Made by a program: the position numbers and the translations under genes. A DNA stretch of 64,000 nt from Putridiphycobacter sp965230195 (GTDB lineage Bacteria; Bacteroidota; Bacteroidia; Flavobacteriales_D; Crocinitomicaceae). The DNA is taken from positions 5,270,001 through 5,334,000 of the forward strand of contig OZ245997.1 in NCBI GenBank assembly GCA_965230195.1, read 5' to 3'. The notes under the pieces were generated by a model that made no database searches, was not told where the DNA came from, and saw only the letters and a program-made list of their open reading frames with translations. Below, one piece after another: positions 9,592-19,211 of the stretch (positions within the stretch are counted from its first letter, which is position 1; each line of letters opens with the position of its first letter).

Positions 9592-9913
9592 ATCTCTGTT
9601 TTTTAGTTACTTGTTTCGGGTTGCTAGTTTATTGTTACTTGTTACTTAAGTAAATAAACCATCAAAACTTGAACCAAAACAAGAATGATTACAGCAGTTT
9701 TCAATCAATCGCCAAAATTACACCCCCTCATTAACCGTTATGAGTTATTGATTACAGTCTCAATTTCTGGCCCCAACTATCAACTATCAACTATCAACTA
9801 TCAACTATCAACTAAAGATAACATCAAATTTTAAACCACACTAATATTTACTGATCCTCCTGCAATTAATTACAACTTGCTTTCATCAACCAGTAACTAT
9901 TAACTAAATTATA
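9592..9913. other. Intergenic region with short tandem repeats, no gene
   Basis: A 322-base spacer between two minus-strand genes. It holds degenerate GTTACTT-type repeats (about 9605-9650), a regular CAACTAT microsatellite at 9774-9814, and otherwise low-complexity AT-rich sequence. No open frame of substance or clear terminator was seen. Confidence 0.7.
9774..9814. repeat. CAACTAT heptamer microsatellite, about 6 copies
   Basis: Five exact head-to-tail copies of the 7-mer CAACTAT followed by CAACTA. A related CAGTAACTATTAACTA stretch lies at about 9890. It lies upstream of the minus-strand gene at 8770-9591. Confidence 0.95.
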
Positions 9914-11632
9914 TCAAAACCCAAAAGTTATGCCTCCAAGAACCTGGAAGCCAAAAACAGGGTAATTATGCCAACGATTGTATTTTTGGTGGGCTAAATT
10001 ATTAAATTGAATGAAACCAGACAGTCTCTTATTATATCTGTATTCCGCCTGCAGATTCATGTCAGCCAGAAAACCGAGCTTGTATTTATCAGTTGCATCA
10101 GGATCGGTAATAAATAAGCCTCCAGGACTTTTCCTGCCACCTTCCATGCTTAAATCGGCTTTTACAATTATTTTATTATATAAATTATAGGCACCTCTAA
10201 CACCAATTACAAGTTCAGGCAGATTCCAGGCGTGCTCTTCATTATCGGTAGAATACCTGTTTAACTCTGTATAGGCATCAACCTTCAATTTTTCATCCAT
10301 CTGATAGGTAATGCTACCACTGATTCCAGCAGCTGTAATCTTATCATAGATCACATTAAATTTATATTGGTCAGAAAATACGGTATCATTTACAAATAAT
10401 GGTTGATCAGTAAACACTTTAGAATAAATCATCCCGTTAAACGAAATTGCTTTAGAAATACTGCCTTTCAGTCCGGCATAGGCTATAAACTTTTTAGTAT
10501 TCCTTATATCGATAGAAGAAATGATAAATTCGTTTGTACGGTTTAAACCATAAAAGGAATTTTGCACCAAATCTCCATCAATTCCGGCATAAGGAATCAG
10601 CACGCCTTTTAAAAGCGAGTATTGTGCATTTGCAATAACTACAGGCTTAAAAATCTGACCGGTATTACCAACGTTCAGGTCAAAGTTAAGATCAAGTCCA
10701 ACCTGAGCTTTTAATTTATCATTAAACTGATAAGTAGTAATAGTTGGTTTCAGGCTAAAAATATTATTCCTTGTATCACGTCTGTAAATTGGCAATATAG
10801 TGGTATCTGTTTCTCCAAATTTATAGTAGTTCAAGAGTATGTCAGTTTGTACTGCAAACCAATTTTCCATGTATTTGTATTTAAACTCTCCTCCCAGTTT
10901 AATGTTATTCTCTCTGACATTCAACGTTCCCTGCTTTAGAGAATCCTGATTAAATTCATGAAAGAAAGCATAATCGGTATTAAATTTATACAGGAGTTTA
11001 GCACTATCCCTTGCCGGCATATTTGAAAACTTCAAGTGCCCTTCATAAGCCCCAATTCTGTTTCTTAAAGAATCTTTAGGAATAGAATCGTTTTGAATGC
11101 CATAATAGTGATAACCGTGGTTCAGGTATTTAACTTCACCTTCAATCAAGTGATCCAGAAAATAATAATCTGAAAATACTCCGAGTGATGTTCTGTCGAA
11201 TTGACTTGGCGCATATCCCTTCATTTTTCCAAATGAAGACAAATGTTTACCATGCACACCATAACTCATTCTTCTGTTTCGGGTAGAATTATAATAAACC
11301 TCTCCTAAAGGCATGGTGTAATTACCAAGTCCCAACTTTATATAGCCCGGATATAATTTATCCAGTTTACCGATAATCTTAATTTTTGAAGGCTCAATAC
11401 TTTCAACATTTATTGAAGTCTCCATGCTTTTAGTCAGCAATGGGTAGGTAAAATTCGGAAGCGGAATAATGGTATCAATAATCTCAGGATTGGAAGTAAT
11501 CCTGTAAGATTCTGTCACGTTTCGTTTTGCCGTAAAAATAATATCTACTTCGCCGGGATCTTCCTGACCAAATACTGTTACTCCACACAGCATTAATGAA
11601 ACCAACACCAATTTATTTAACAACTTATTCAT
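9914..11632 (-). CDS. Outer-membrane beta-barrel protein (TonB-dependent-receptor-like, no plug)
   Basis: 572 residues from the chosen start. A signal peptide (MNKLLNKLVLVSLMLCGVTV) is followed by a short linker and many amphipathic beta strands typical of a Bacteroidota outer-membrane barrel ('YPGYIKLGLGNYTMPLGEVYY', 'KLGFLADMNLQAEYRY'), ending in an aromatic residue (GGITFGF). No carboxypeptidase-regulatory or plug domain is present. The start at 11632 is preferred over ATGs further upstream because AGGAGG lies 5 bases before it and a signal peptide follows directly. Its start overlaps the end of the TPR gene by 8 bases, suggesting translational coupling and joint work in the envelope. Substrate unknown. 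Confidence 0.75.
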   Translation of the reverse strand: MNKLLNKLVLVSLMLCGVTVFGQEDPGEVDIIFTAKRNVTESYRITSNPEIIDTIIPLPNFTYPLLTKSMETSINVESIEPSKIKIIGKLDKLYPGYIKLGLGNYTMPLGEVYYNSTRNRRMSYGVHGKHLSSFGKMKGYAPSQFDRTSLGVFSDYYFLDHLIEGEVKYLNHGYHYYGIQNDSIPKDSLRNRIGAYEGHLKFSNMPARDSAKLLYKFNTDYAFFHEFNQDSLKQGTLNVRENNIKLGGEFKYKYMENWFAVQTDILLNYYKFGETDTTILPIYRRDTRNNIFSLKPTITTYQFNDKLKAQVGLDLNFDLNVGNTGQIFKPVVIANAQYSLLKGVLIPYAGIDGDLVQNSFYGLNRTNEFIISSIDIRNTKKFIAYAGLKGSISKAISFNGMIYSKVFTDQPLFVNDTVFSDQYKFNVIYDKITAAGISGSITYQMDEKLKVDAYTELNRYSTDNEEHAWNLPELVIGVRGAYNLYNKIIVKADLSMEGGRKSPGGLFITDPDATDKYKLGFLADMNLQAEYRYNKRLSGFIQFNNLAHQKYNRWHNYPVFGFQVLGGITFGF

Positions 11633-14600
11633 CATTACCTCCTTCATTAATTTCGATTGTATTATCATTATCGTCATTGATATCCTTTTCCTGATTCTTC
11701 ATTGCCGTAATGACCTGCATCACTTCATTCGCTTCATCCAGAATACCATCATCAGTAATGGTATATCCATTAATAATACTATTGATTGTATACTCTGCCT
11801 GAACCAAATCATCCAGTCCAATTGAGTTCTTTGATTGTAATATCAAGGCTTTAGCCACCCAATAAGTATACCCACCATTATTCTTTATCAACTTTCGAAC
11901 TTCTGACTCAGATAACTTATACTCTTCCTTAATATTTAGAATTAAAGCAATATTGTATTGTGCTTCTGCTCCAATCTCTGCATTTGAATTCTCAACAACA
12001 TGTTTAAAGTGCGGATCAGCTTCATCATATTTTAACATTTCCATAAATGCTTTGGCCACCACATAGTGGGCCTCTGTCTTAACAAAACCAAGTGCATCTT
12101 CATCTTCAATTACTTTTAAAGCATGTGGTTTCCCAGCCAGATAATCACCCAGGAATGCATAAGATCTCATTAAACCAATATTGGCAACCAATTCATTTTT
12201 AGGGAAAGTAGCCGAAGAGAGGAGTTTTAAATAATATTCTACTGCTTTTTCATAATTTTCAGCTTTATATTCATATTCCGCAACAAATAATGCCGATTCC
12301 TCAGTAAATCTGTTACTACTGAATCCCAGTACTTTTTTATAAGCAAATACAGCTTCTTCCTCCTTATCTAACTTAAGGTTAGCTTTAGCAATTAAATAAT
12401 AAGATTCTAAACCATGACGAGGTTTTGCAAAAGTGATCAGATATTTATTAAAGGCCTCTATTGATTTTGTCCAGGAAGAATCACGGTATAAATCATAAGC
12501 ACTGGTAAAGAATAATTCGTCTTTTTCTTTATCATCAATATTGATTTTGTATTTATTTGCCAACTCAATATACTTCTCCGGCTGACTCAATGCACTATAT
12601 ACATCTCTCAATTTATCCAATGCTTCTTTATGTTTTTCTGCATCATTATAATCCGTCAGTATTTTAAGGAATTGTTTTTCTGCAGCACTGTAATTTTTAC
12701 CTTTAAATTCCAAAATTCCAATTTGGAATATCGCATCCTTTACTAATGGGTGTCTTGGATAATCATTTATCAGTTGATTGTAGTACCTGATGGCTTCAGC
12801 ATCATGGAGGTTATCCATTAACCGGTATGCATCTGCCGCCTCGTACAACGCCGGTACTGCAAAAGTTGAGCTTGGGTTATCTTTTACCAAACCTAACATA
12901 ATATCAGCTTTTCTGCTATAATCACGTTTATACCCAAATGATTTCCCCATTTGGAATTCTGCATAATCCTGCTGTCCACCATTCTGATCAATGGCCCGTT
13001 GATAGTAAACTATGGCTTCATCATCATTTGGTGTTTTAAAATAAGCATCACCTATTCTCAAATTAGCGTCTGTCAATTTTACCTTATCCGTTTCATTTCT
13101 GTCCAGTGTAAATGTTCTGAACGACTGAATGGCGTTTTCATAATGAGACTCATCTGACTCAGCAAGCTTAAAATAAGCATAACCGATATTATAATATGCT
13201 GCATTATGTTGCGGTAATTCATACCCACCGGCTTCTTCTAAAAATGATCTGTAAGCTGTAATAGAATTTAGGTAATCCCGTTTTTTATAAAGCGCTTCTG
13301 CAATCCAATACAAACTCAAAGCATTCATTTTACCATCAATAGGATATTTTTTCACCAATTTAAATGTCTCAATCGCATTTTGATATTTCCCACTTTGAAA
13401 CAACTCCACCCCATGATTAAAAGCCATCATTTGATAAGCACTCTTAATCTGAATGTTTTTATTAGCAATTTGATCCATAAAATCGATTGCCGCTTTATAA
13501 TTTTTCATAGTAGAGTACACATTAATCAGGTACTGATAAATCTCATCCCTGTGTTTGGAATTCGGATATTTATCAAGATAGAGATTCATGGCTTCTACTG
13601 CTTCGTTAAACGGATTATAATCTATTTTGTAAGAAAGCAAAGCATAATTATACAATGCATCCTCCTCTATTTCCTTATCAAACGATAATCGGGCAGCATG
13701 CTCAAAAGCATCTCGTGCCGGAATTAACTCTTCCTGTTTTAAATAACATTCTGCAATGTGATAATAAGCCACCTGACTTAACTCATCCTTAGTATTTGTT
13801 ACTTTATCAAGTACAGGAATGGCTTTTTCATAATTTGAACTTCTGAAGTAAGCATAGCCCAATTGATAATCTTCGTCACGGGTTGTGGCAGATTTATTAT
13901 TATAGGCTTCTAAAAACGGAACAGCCTCATCATACTTACCAATTTTGTAATAAGCATCACCGATCAGTTTTGACATCTCGGCATTTTGCTTTTCATTTTT
14001 ATTCTTGGCAGCAATCGGAGCGTATTCAACTACTTTTTCGTATTTACCCTGCAAATAGTATATCTGCGTAATGTAGTAAGGTACAGTTTCTTTAAATGAA
14101 GGATCCTCTTTAAGTTTTGTAAATCCTTCTAAAGCCACCTGATAATTTTTCTCAAGGTAAGAGATATGAGAATAGTAGTACAATGCCGGGTTTTGATAAG
14201 AAGATTCTACTTCTAATATTTCGTGAAATGCATTTCTGGCTTTTTTTAATTCGTCCTCACTAAAATAGGAATAACCCAATTTGAAATAATATTCAGGTTT
14301 TAATTCTTCTTTCAGGTCAAATTCATCAATTTTATTAAACCAGGCAATGGTTTCATCAAATCTTTTTCTTTGATAGTAATGTTTTCCCAGCTCAAAATAG
14401 ATATTATCCCTGTATACTGTTTCAGGATATTCGGTAATAAAATTAAGCAGTAATTTTTCCGAATCAGGATGATACAGATACAAAGCACTGATAGCATAAT
14501 AATATCTGGCTTTAACATAAAAGGGATCGTTAATATCAGTAATCCCCTCCATAAAAGTTTCATACTCCTCTTGTGCAGCACTATACTTTTTCTTTTCAAA

Positions 14601-14720
14601 CAACTCCTCCGCCCTGTAAAACCCGGCATACTTCGAATTATATTTTTCGCTAACCTGAGCCTTAACACTAAAAGCACCTGCTAAAAAACATAATACCACT
14701 ATATATTTTAAAATTCTCAT
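11625..14720 (-). CDS. Large periplasmic TPR-repeat protein
   Basis: 1031 residues with a signal peptide (MRILKYIVVLCFLAGAFSVKA) and roughly twenty-five TPR-like units along the whole chain (for example 'YYAISALYLYHPDSEKLLLNF', 'IGDAYYKIGKYDEAVPFLEAY'). Such proteins act as scaffolds; parts resemble YbgF/BamD-type TPRs. The C-terminal 25 residues are acidic and Asn-rich. No enzyme domain is seen. The 8-base overlap with the downstream barrel gene suggests that the two products form an envelope complex. SprE/PorW of the T9SS is also a TPR protein, but it is a shorter lipoprotein; no lipobox is present here, so I do not call this SprE. Confidence 0.85.
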   Translation of the reverse strand: MRILKYIVVLCFLAGAFSVKAQVSEKYNSKYAGFYRAEELFEKKKYSAAQEEYETFMEGITDINDPFYVKARYYYAISALYLYHPDSEKLLLNFITEYPETVYRDNIYFELGKHYYQRKRFDETIAWFNKIDEFDLKEELKPEYYFKLGYSYFSEDELKKARNAFHEILEVESSYQNPALYYYSHISYLEKNYQVALEGFTKLKEDPSFKETVPYYITQIYYLQGKYEKVVEYAPIAAKNKNEKQNAEMSKLIGDAYYKIGKYDEAVPFLEAYNNKSATTRDEDYQLGYAYFRSSNYEKAIPVLDKVTNTKDELSQVAYYHIAECYLKQEELIPARDAFEHAARLSFDKEIEEDALYNYALLSYKIDYNPFNEAVEAMNLYLDKYPNSKHRDEIYQYLINVYSTMKNYKAAIDFMDQIANKNIQIKSAYQMMAFNHGVELFQSGKYQNAIETFKLVKKYPIDGKMNALSLYWIAEALYKKRDYLNSITAYRSFLEEAGGYELPQHNAAYYNIGYAYFKLAESDESHYENAIQSFRTFTLDRNETDKVKLTDANLRIGDAYFKTPNDDEAIVYYQRAIDQNGGQQDYAEFQMGKSFGYKRDYSRKADIMLGLVKDNPSSTFAVPALYEAADAYRLMDNLHDAEAIRYYNQLINDYPRHPLVKDAIFQIGILEFKGKNYSAAEKQFLKILTDYNDAEKHKEALDKLRDVYSALSQPEKYIELANKYKINIDDKEKDELFFTSAYDLYRDSSWTKSIEAFNKYLITFAKPRHGLESYYLIAKANLKLDKEEEAVFAYKKVLGFSSNRFTEESALFVAEYEYKAENYEKAVEYYLKLLSSATFPKNELVANIGLMRSYAFLGDYLAGKPHALKVIEDEDALGFVKTEAHYVVAKAFMEMLKYDEADPHFKHVVENSNAEIGAEAQYNIALILNIKEEYKLSESEVRKLIKNNGGYTYWVAKALILQSKNSIGLDDLVQAEYTINSIINGYTITDDGILDEANEVMQVITAMKNQEKDINDDNDNTIEINEGGNDE

Positions 14721-14890
14721 ATCAAAATTTGAATTTGAACGACCTTAATAAACTAACAAATTTAAGCTGAAATTTGGCCGCACTTTCTTAACCAATTTAA
14801 AGTTATAAACGGCATGATGTTTACTTTGGTACAGTTATAAACATGGAATAATGTATTATAAAACCAATTTAGTCAGGAAGGGTTTATTTT

Positions 14891-17422
14891 TCAGAATAGC
14901 ATGGCATCATAAAATACCTGATGGATATTCTTTCGGATACCGTACTCATAAATCTTATTGGTGACTCTGGGATACACCCGGTTAGACAAGAAAATATAGG
15001 TCAGTTTGTTTTCCGGATCAATCCAAAAACAGGTACCGGTAAATCCTGTATGTCCATAAGTTGAAACTGCTGAAGAATCACTCATGGCATATGCAGCATT
15101 AGTCAATGTCCGTTTATTAAATCCCAGTCCCCTGTGAGACTCAGGTTGTGTCATTGTAAACTGCTTTATTGTTTCGTAGTTAAGATAACGGTTACCACCG
15201 TACTCACCTTTTCTCAAAATCATTTCACATAGAACCGCTAAATCATGAGTATTAGAAAAAATTCCGGCATTTCCGGCAATCCCACCATGAAAAGCCGCAT
15301 TGGGGTCATGAACATAGCCCTGCAACTGCTGTTTCCTCCAAAAACGATCATTTTCTGTTGGCACAATTAAGGATTTATCAAATCGTTTTAAAGGATTAAA
15401 ACCTGTTTTACTTAACCCTAATGGCTTATAAAAAGTACGGTTTAAAAACAATTCAAAATAATTCCCTTCATAGTCAGCAGGTAAACTAAAGCTTTCTGGA
15501 TTCTTTTCAATCATACTCCTGAACAAAAAATACAGTACATTCATGTTAACATCAGAGTATTTGTACTCCTTTAATGTATCTACCCATAAAGAATTTAGCT
15601 TAAGCCACATGGAATCCTGAAAACTAATATCCATAAACAAACCTTCTGCCACTTCAGTTGAGTAGTTTTCAAACTGATAGTCGCAGTATTGCGACTCAAA
15701 TCTCAGTTCCTCGTTAGCCGCTGTTCTCATATAATTAATTATTGGAAAACCGGATGGCAAGCCACTTTTATGAGTCAACAATTCCTGAAATGTTATATTT
15801 CTTATTGTACTCTCATGTTTAAGATAATCTTTTAGTGTATCAGGTAAAAATTTTCCAATACTATCTTCAAGCCTGTATTCGCCCAACTCGTATAATTTCA
15901 TTCCAACCAATGTAGTTGAAACTACTTTGGTCAGTGAAGCCAGATCATAGATCATATCCTGCCGCACAGGGTTCCTCCTGTCATAATTCATGGTTCCAAA
16001 TACCTTATCATAGACTACCACTCCGTTTTTTACAGCTAAAATCTGGCATCCCGGAAAGGCTTTACCTCTGATTGCCTGATTAACCAGAGTAGTAATTTTT
16101 CTTAACTTTTCAGAGTCAATACCGGCGTACTCGGCAGCCGACCATGTCACCTCTTTACTTCCAAGTCTGACACCATTCACTCTTTGATTTTCACTTAAAA
16201 CCAGATCTCCATCTATTGTAATATTCCCCCTGAGTTGTTCTTTCAGGATCTTATTTCCGGCAGTGAAACCTTTGGCATTAAAACAAAGATTTGGTGCATC
16301 CTTTAAAGTATTATACTGATTGGGTTCCGAAAAGACAAACAGTATCTTTTTCAGATGATTTTGATCAAATAAACTATCAATAAAGTACCTGTTGATGTTT
16401 TTGGGTACCGGCATGATGTATTGCCTTGTTTTTGACGGCAGTCCCTTTTTCAGGTAATCATCCAGCTTTAGGACCCTGATTTTTTTCATTGGTACCAGCT
16501 TGTTTTTGTTTGATAACAATGCTGTTGATTTAACATTAAAATGAAGCCTGGTGTATTTTTTTAATGCTTTTGCAGAATTCTGATCATTTGATTTTTTTAA
16601 CTCTGCTTTTAATGTCAAAATTCGTTCGGCACTTTTAACCGATTCTTTATTATAAGTCCACCTGTTAATGTCAATTTTATTTCTGTTTTTAACCAAAACC
16701 AAATCAGCACCAGCATTAAGAAAGGTATTATACCTGGTTTGAGCATTTACTATAATCAGTCCATTATGATTCATCAACCTCTTGAACTTCTTTATCGGCA
16801 GGGTATCTAAATTATTTACATCTAATTTTAAAGTGGTGTTCTTATTAGCAGCAACCCGTTTCAGGCTTTTCATTCCTGTTGACAATATATACTTTGTTGA
16901 AAAGGTAAAAACAGGACAAATATTGTTTTCCGGTCCCTGACCGTTCAACCAGTTTACTGCCTTCTGAGAAGACATGGTCACAGAATCAAATTCTACCCAA
17001 TTGATGCCACTATTACCATACATTTTAAATATTTCTCCCGATTTAAACGAGGAGCTTGATTCAAAAATAGGATAGGGAACTTCATCAATTGTCTCAAAAA
17101 AATCAGCAATAAAAAATGGCTTTATAACAGGCATTGAATCCAGCCTCAGTGACAGGTCTTGAATTGTTTCAATAGGCCAACCTGAAAAAGTCAGACCACC
17201 GGGCTGGAACTTAACTATCCAATTGACCAAACTATCTTGTTGTTTCAGGTCATCTTTGTTACATTTTACAATAAGATGCTGAGCAAATACTTCATCCTTT
17301 GACAACTGAAAATCTAACTTCTCTTCATGCAATGCTTCTCCTTGATAGGTTTTCTTTTTGTCGGATTTCGAACATGCTGAAAAAAGAAGAATAAAAAAAA
17401 TTAAAACATTTAATTTCCCCAC
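14891..17422 (-). CDS. Lipoprotein with degenerate GH3-like N-terminus fused to class C beta-lactamase-family serine hydrolase
   Basis: 843 residues. The N-terminus has a lipobox (LLFSAC, Cys17). Residues about 40-350 look like a decayed GH3 (NagZ-type) barrel: 'QPGGLTFSGWPIETIQDL' corresponds to the GH3 'GG-I-F-G' strand, but the usual KHFPGHG catalytic stretch is absent. The C-terminal half (about 440-843) is a good beta-lactamase-family domain: Ser496-Leu-Thr-Lys499 nucleophile motif, a Tyr motif in 'YKYSDVNMNVL', 'LQGYVHDPNAAFHGGIAGNAGIFS', and the His-Thr-Gly motif near the end. Full-length relatives are larger GH3/beta-lactamase fusions linked to peptidoglycan turnover. Likely acts on cell-wall peptides, not necessarily on antibiotics. 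Confidence 0.85.
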   Translation of the reverse strand: MGKLNVLIFFILLFSACSKSDKKKTYQGEALHEEKLDFQLSKDEVFAQHLIVKCNKDDLKQQDSLVNWIVKFQPGGLTFSGWPIETIQDLSLRLDSMPVIKPFFIADFFETIDEVPYPIFESSSSFKSGEIFKMYGNSGINWVEFDSVTMSSQKAVNWLNGQGPENNICPVFTFSTKYILSTGMKSLKRVAANKNTTLKLDVNNLDTLPIKKFKRLMNHNGLIIVNAQTRYNTFLNAGADLVLVKNRNKIDINRWTYNKESVKSAERILTLKAELKKSNDQNSAKALKKYTRLHFNVKSTALLSNKNKLVPMKKIRVLKLDDYLKKGLPSKTRQYIMPVPKNINRYFIDSLFDQNHLKKILFVFSEPNQYNTLKDAPNLCFNAKGFTAGNKILKEQLRGNITIDGDLVLSENQRVNGVRLGSKEVTWSAAEYAGIDSEKLRKITTLVNQAIRGKAFPGCQILAVKNGVVVYDKVFGTMNYDRRNPVRQDMIYDLASLTKVVSTTLVGMKLYELGEYRLEDSIGKFLPDTLKDYLKHESTIRNITFQELLTHKSGLPSGFPIINYMRTAANEELRFESQYCDYQFENYSTEVAEGLFMDISFQDSMWLKLNSLWVDTLKEYKYSDVNMNVLYFLFRSMIEKNPESFSLPADYEGNYFELFLNRTFYKPLGLSKTGFNPLKRFDKSLIVPTENDRFWRKQQLQGYVHDPNAAFHGGIAGNAGIFSNTHDLAVLCEMILRKGEYGGNRYLNYETIKQFTMTQPESHRGLGFNKRTLTNAAYAMSDSSAVSTYGHTGFTGTCFWIDPENKLTYIFLSNRVYPRVTNKIYEYGIRKNIHQVFYDAMLF

Positions 17423-17533
17423 AAAATGTCTTTTACTTAAGTATTACAAATATAACGAATAATTTAGCACAGGAACTGATGCTATTTTCCTCATTATTTT
17501 CAACTTTTTAAGTATGGTTCGGGGATATAACAC

Positions 17534-17566
17534 AAAAAGGCATCATAACTTTATGATGCCTTTTTT
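17534..17566 (-). terminator. Terminator hairpin after the 17.6-19.1 kb T9SS gene
   Basis: Perfect inverted repeat GGCATCAT / ATGATGCC with a short AT-rich loop, flanked by A5 and T6 runs, so it can work in either direction. It lies just downstream of the minus-strand gene ending at 17595. Confidence 0.8.
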
Positions 17567-17594
17567 CAAATTTGATAAATTGATTTTTTAAACG

Positions 17595-19070
17595 TTATTC
17601 AATGATAATTTTATCAAATTTCCTATTCTGCTCATCTCTTTCATTCACTATTATCAGGTAAGTTCCTTTTTCAAGCGAAGATAAATCCAATTGACTGGTA
17701 GATCCTGATGACAGTTCAGACTGGAATACTTTCTTCCCTGAAAGATCATAAACCACTACTTCATTTAATTCAGCTTCACCTTCCAGTTCCAAAGTGAATA
17801 ATCCCTGACTTGGGTTTGGAAAAATAGTTAATGTACTCACCGGATATTCCACATCAGCTCTTGTATCATCAATTACATCATTTGAAGTCATTTTCCCGGA
17901 TTTAACCTGTGAAGCTTCAACCTCAATTTTCTTACATATTTTAACGCTACAACATTCCTCTTTAACCGGGTCGTAGTAGAATACAGTTAAACAAACCTCA
18001 TAAGAACCACTGGCCGAATAAGAATGTGTTACTGTTTGACCGGTTCCGGTTGTACCATCTCCAAAATCCCACAGATAACCATAGTTAACACCTGCAGGCA
18101 GGTTAATCGCAGACAATGTTACAGGTCCACTTCCACTGATTGACATTTCCACTTTATGAATCAACTCACAAGGATCGCAATGTGATTCAAACTCTACTTT
18201 TCTGCAGTAAGTTTTTTTACAGCACTCCTCACCATTTGTTGTCCAGACTGTCATACATACATTATACACACCAGGACTATCATAATAATGCGTTACCATA
18301 CTACCATTTCCTGAGGTTCCATCACCAAATGTCCAAGATACATCCAACACAGTAAATCCAGGATCTGCAGGATAGGCAGATACATCTTTAAATATCATAG
18401 AACAACCATCAATGCTTGACTGGATACTAAATTTAGGTTCGAAATCGCATGGATCAACCGGGATATCCTGCTTGATACATACGTTGTCAATCCTGCATGC
18501 AGCCTGATCCGGATTTGGAGCACTTGTCAACATTGGATACAACCATAATTGATCATAATTTGCATTTGCAGTAAACGTTTCAGTAATGGTAACCCATGAT
18601 CCTGTATTTACCCATGGTTGGGTAGTTAGTGGTTGAGTAGAACTTGGAGTCGCAGCTGAAAAAGCCCATGATGGTCCACCACCAAAGTATGGTGTCAATC
18701 CATTCGCTAACTCCGCTCTGAAAGTAGATACCGGATTAGAATTAGCATCTCTCCATAAATCATAACAAAGCGTATAGGTTTGACCACTAACAAAACTATA
18801 CTCTGTATACACACCTTCTCCTCTTTGATACCCTGAATGATGCCAATATGACCACATCCAGATATTTGTACTGGGCGTGGTACCAATACTTGGATCACCA
18901 TGTGAAACATTCCAATTGGTTAGTTCATTATTAATCCAGTTATTTCCGGCTGTAATTGGTGCAGTGAAGGTCTCCATATCACCATTTGTGTTTAAACATT
19001 GAGCTGATGCTGTTGTCCCCAGCATCAATGTCAATCCCAATGCCAGAGATTTCATAATTTTCTTTTTCAT
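17595..19070 (-). CDS. Secreted PKD-domain protein with type A T9SS sorting domain
   Basis: 491 residues with a signal peptide (MKKKIMKSLALGLTLMLGTTASA). Residues about 25-200 form a beta-sandwich, carbohydrate-binding-like region ('CLNTNGDMETF', 'CRIDNVCIK'). Two PKD domains follow (about 205-295 and 300-385), each with the family 'WTFGDGTSGNGSMVTHYY' or 'WDFGDGTTGTGQTVTHSY' pattern and a Cys-rich end. A type A sorting domain (about 415-491, 'TIFPNPSQGLFTLELEG') completes it. It is likely a surface adhesin or matrix protein exported by the T9SS. No catalytic residues seen. A terminator follows. Confidence 0.88.
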   Translation of the reverse strand: MKKKIMKSLALGLTLMLGTTASAQCLNTNGDMETFTAPITAGNNWINNELTNWNVSHGDPSIGTTPSTNIWMWSYWHHSGYQRGEGVYTEYSFVSGQTYTLCYDLWRDANSNPVSTFRAELANGLTPYFGGGPSWAFSAATPSSTQPLTTQPWVNTGSWVTITETFTANANYDQLWLYPMLTSAPNPDQAACRIDNVCIKQDIPVDPCDFEPKFSIQSSIDGCSMIFKDVSAYPADPGFTVLDVSWTFGDGTSGNGSMVTHYYDSPGVYNVCMTVWTTNGEECCKKTYCRKVEFESHCDPCELIHKVEMSISGSGPVTLSAINLPAGVNYGYLWDFGDGTTGTGQTVTHSYSASGSYEVCLTVFYYDPVKEECCSVKICKKIEVEASQVKSGKMTSNDVIDDTRADVEYPVSTLTIFPNPSQGLFTLELEGEAELNEVVVYDLSGKKVFQSELSSGSTSQLDLSSLEKGTYLIIVNERDEQNRKFDKIIIE

Positions 19071-19211
19071 AATTAAAGTATTAATTGTTTGTTTAACAAT
19101 GTAATACGTTCAACTCTAAAAGAAAATACTCAATCTATGAATGGCAGAGTTAAATAGATGATCTGTTCATCTGACTTTATGATCAGAAAATAAGTAAATT
19201 ATGGAAAAATT

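Noticed and set aside
11625..14720. SprE/PorW T9SS component
   Set aside because: SprE is a lipoprotein of shorter length; this protein has a plain signal peptide and no lipobox.
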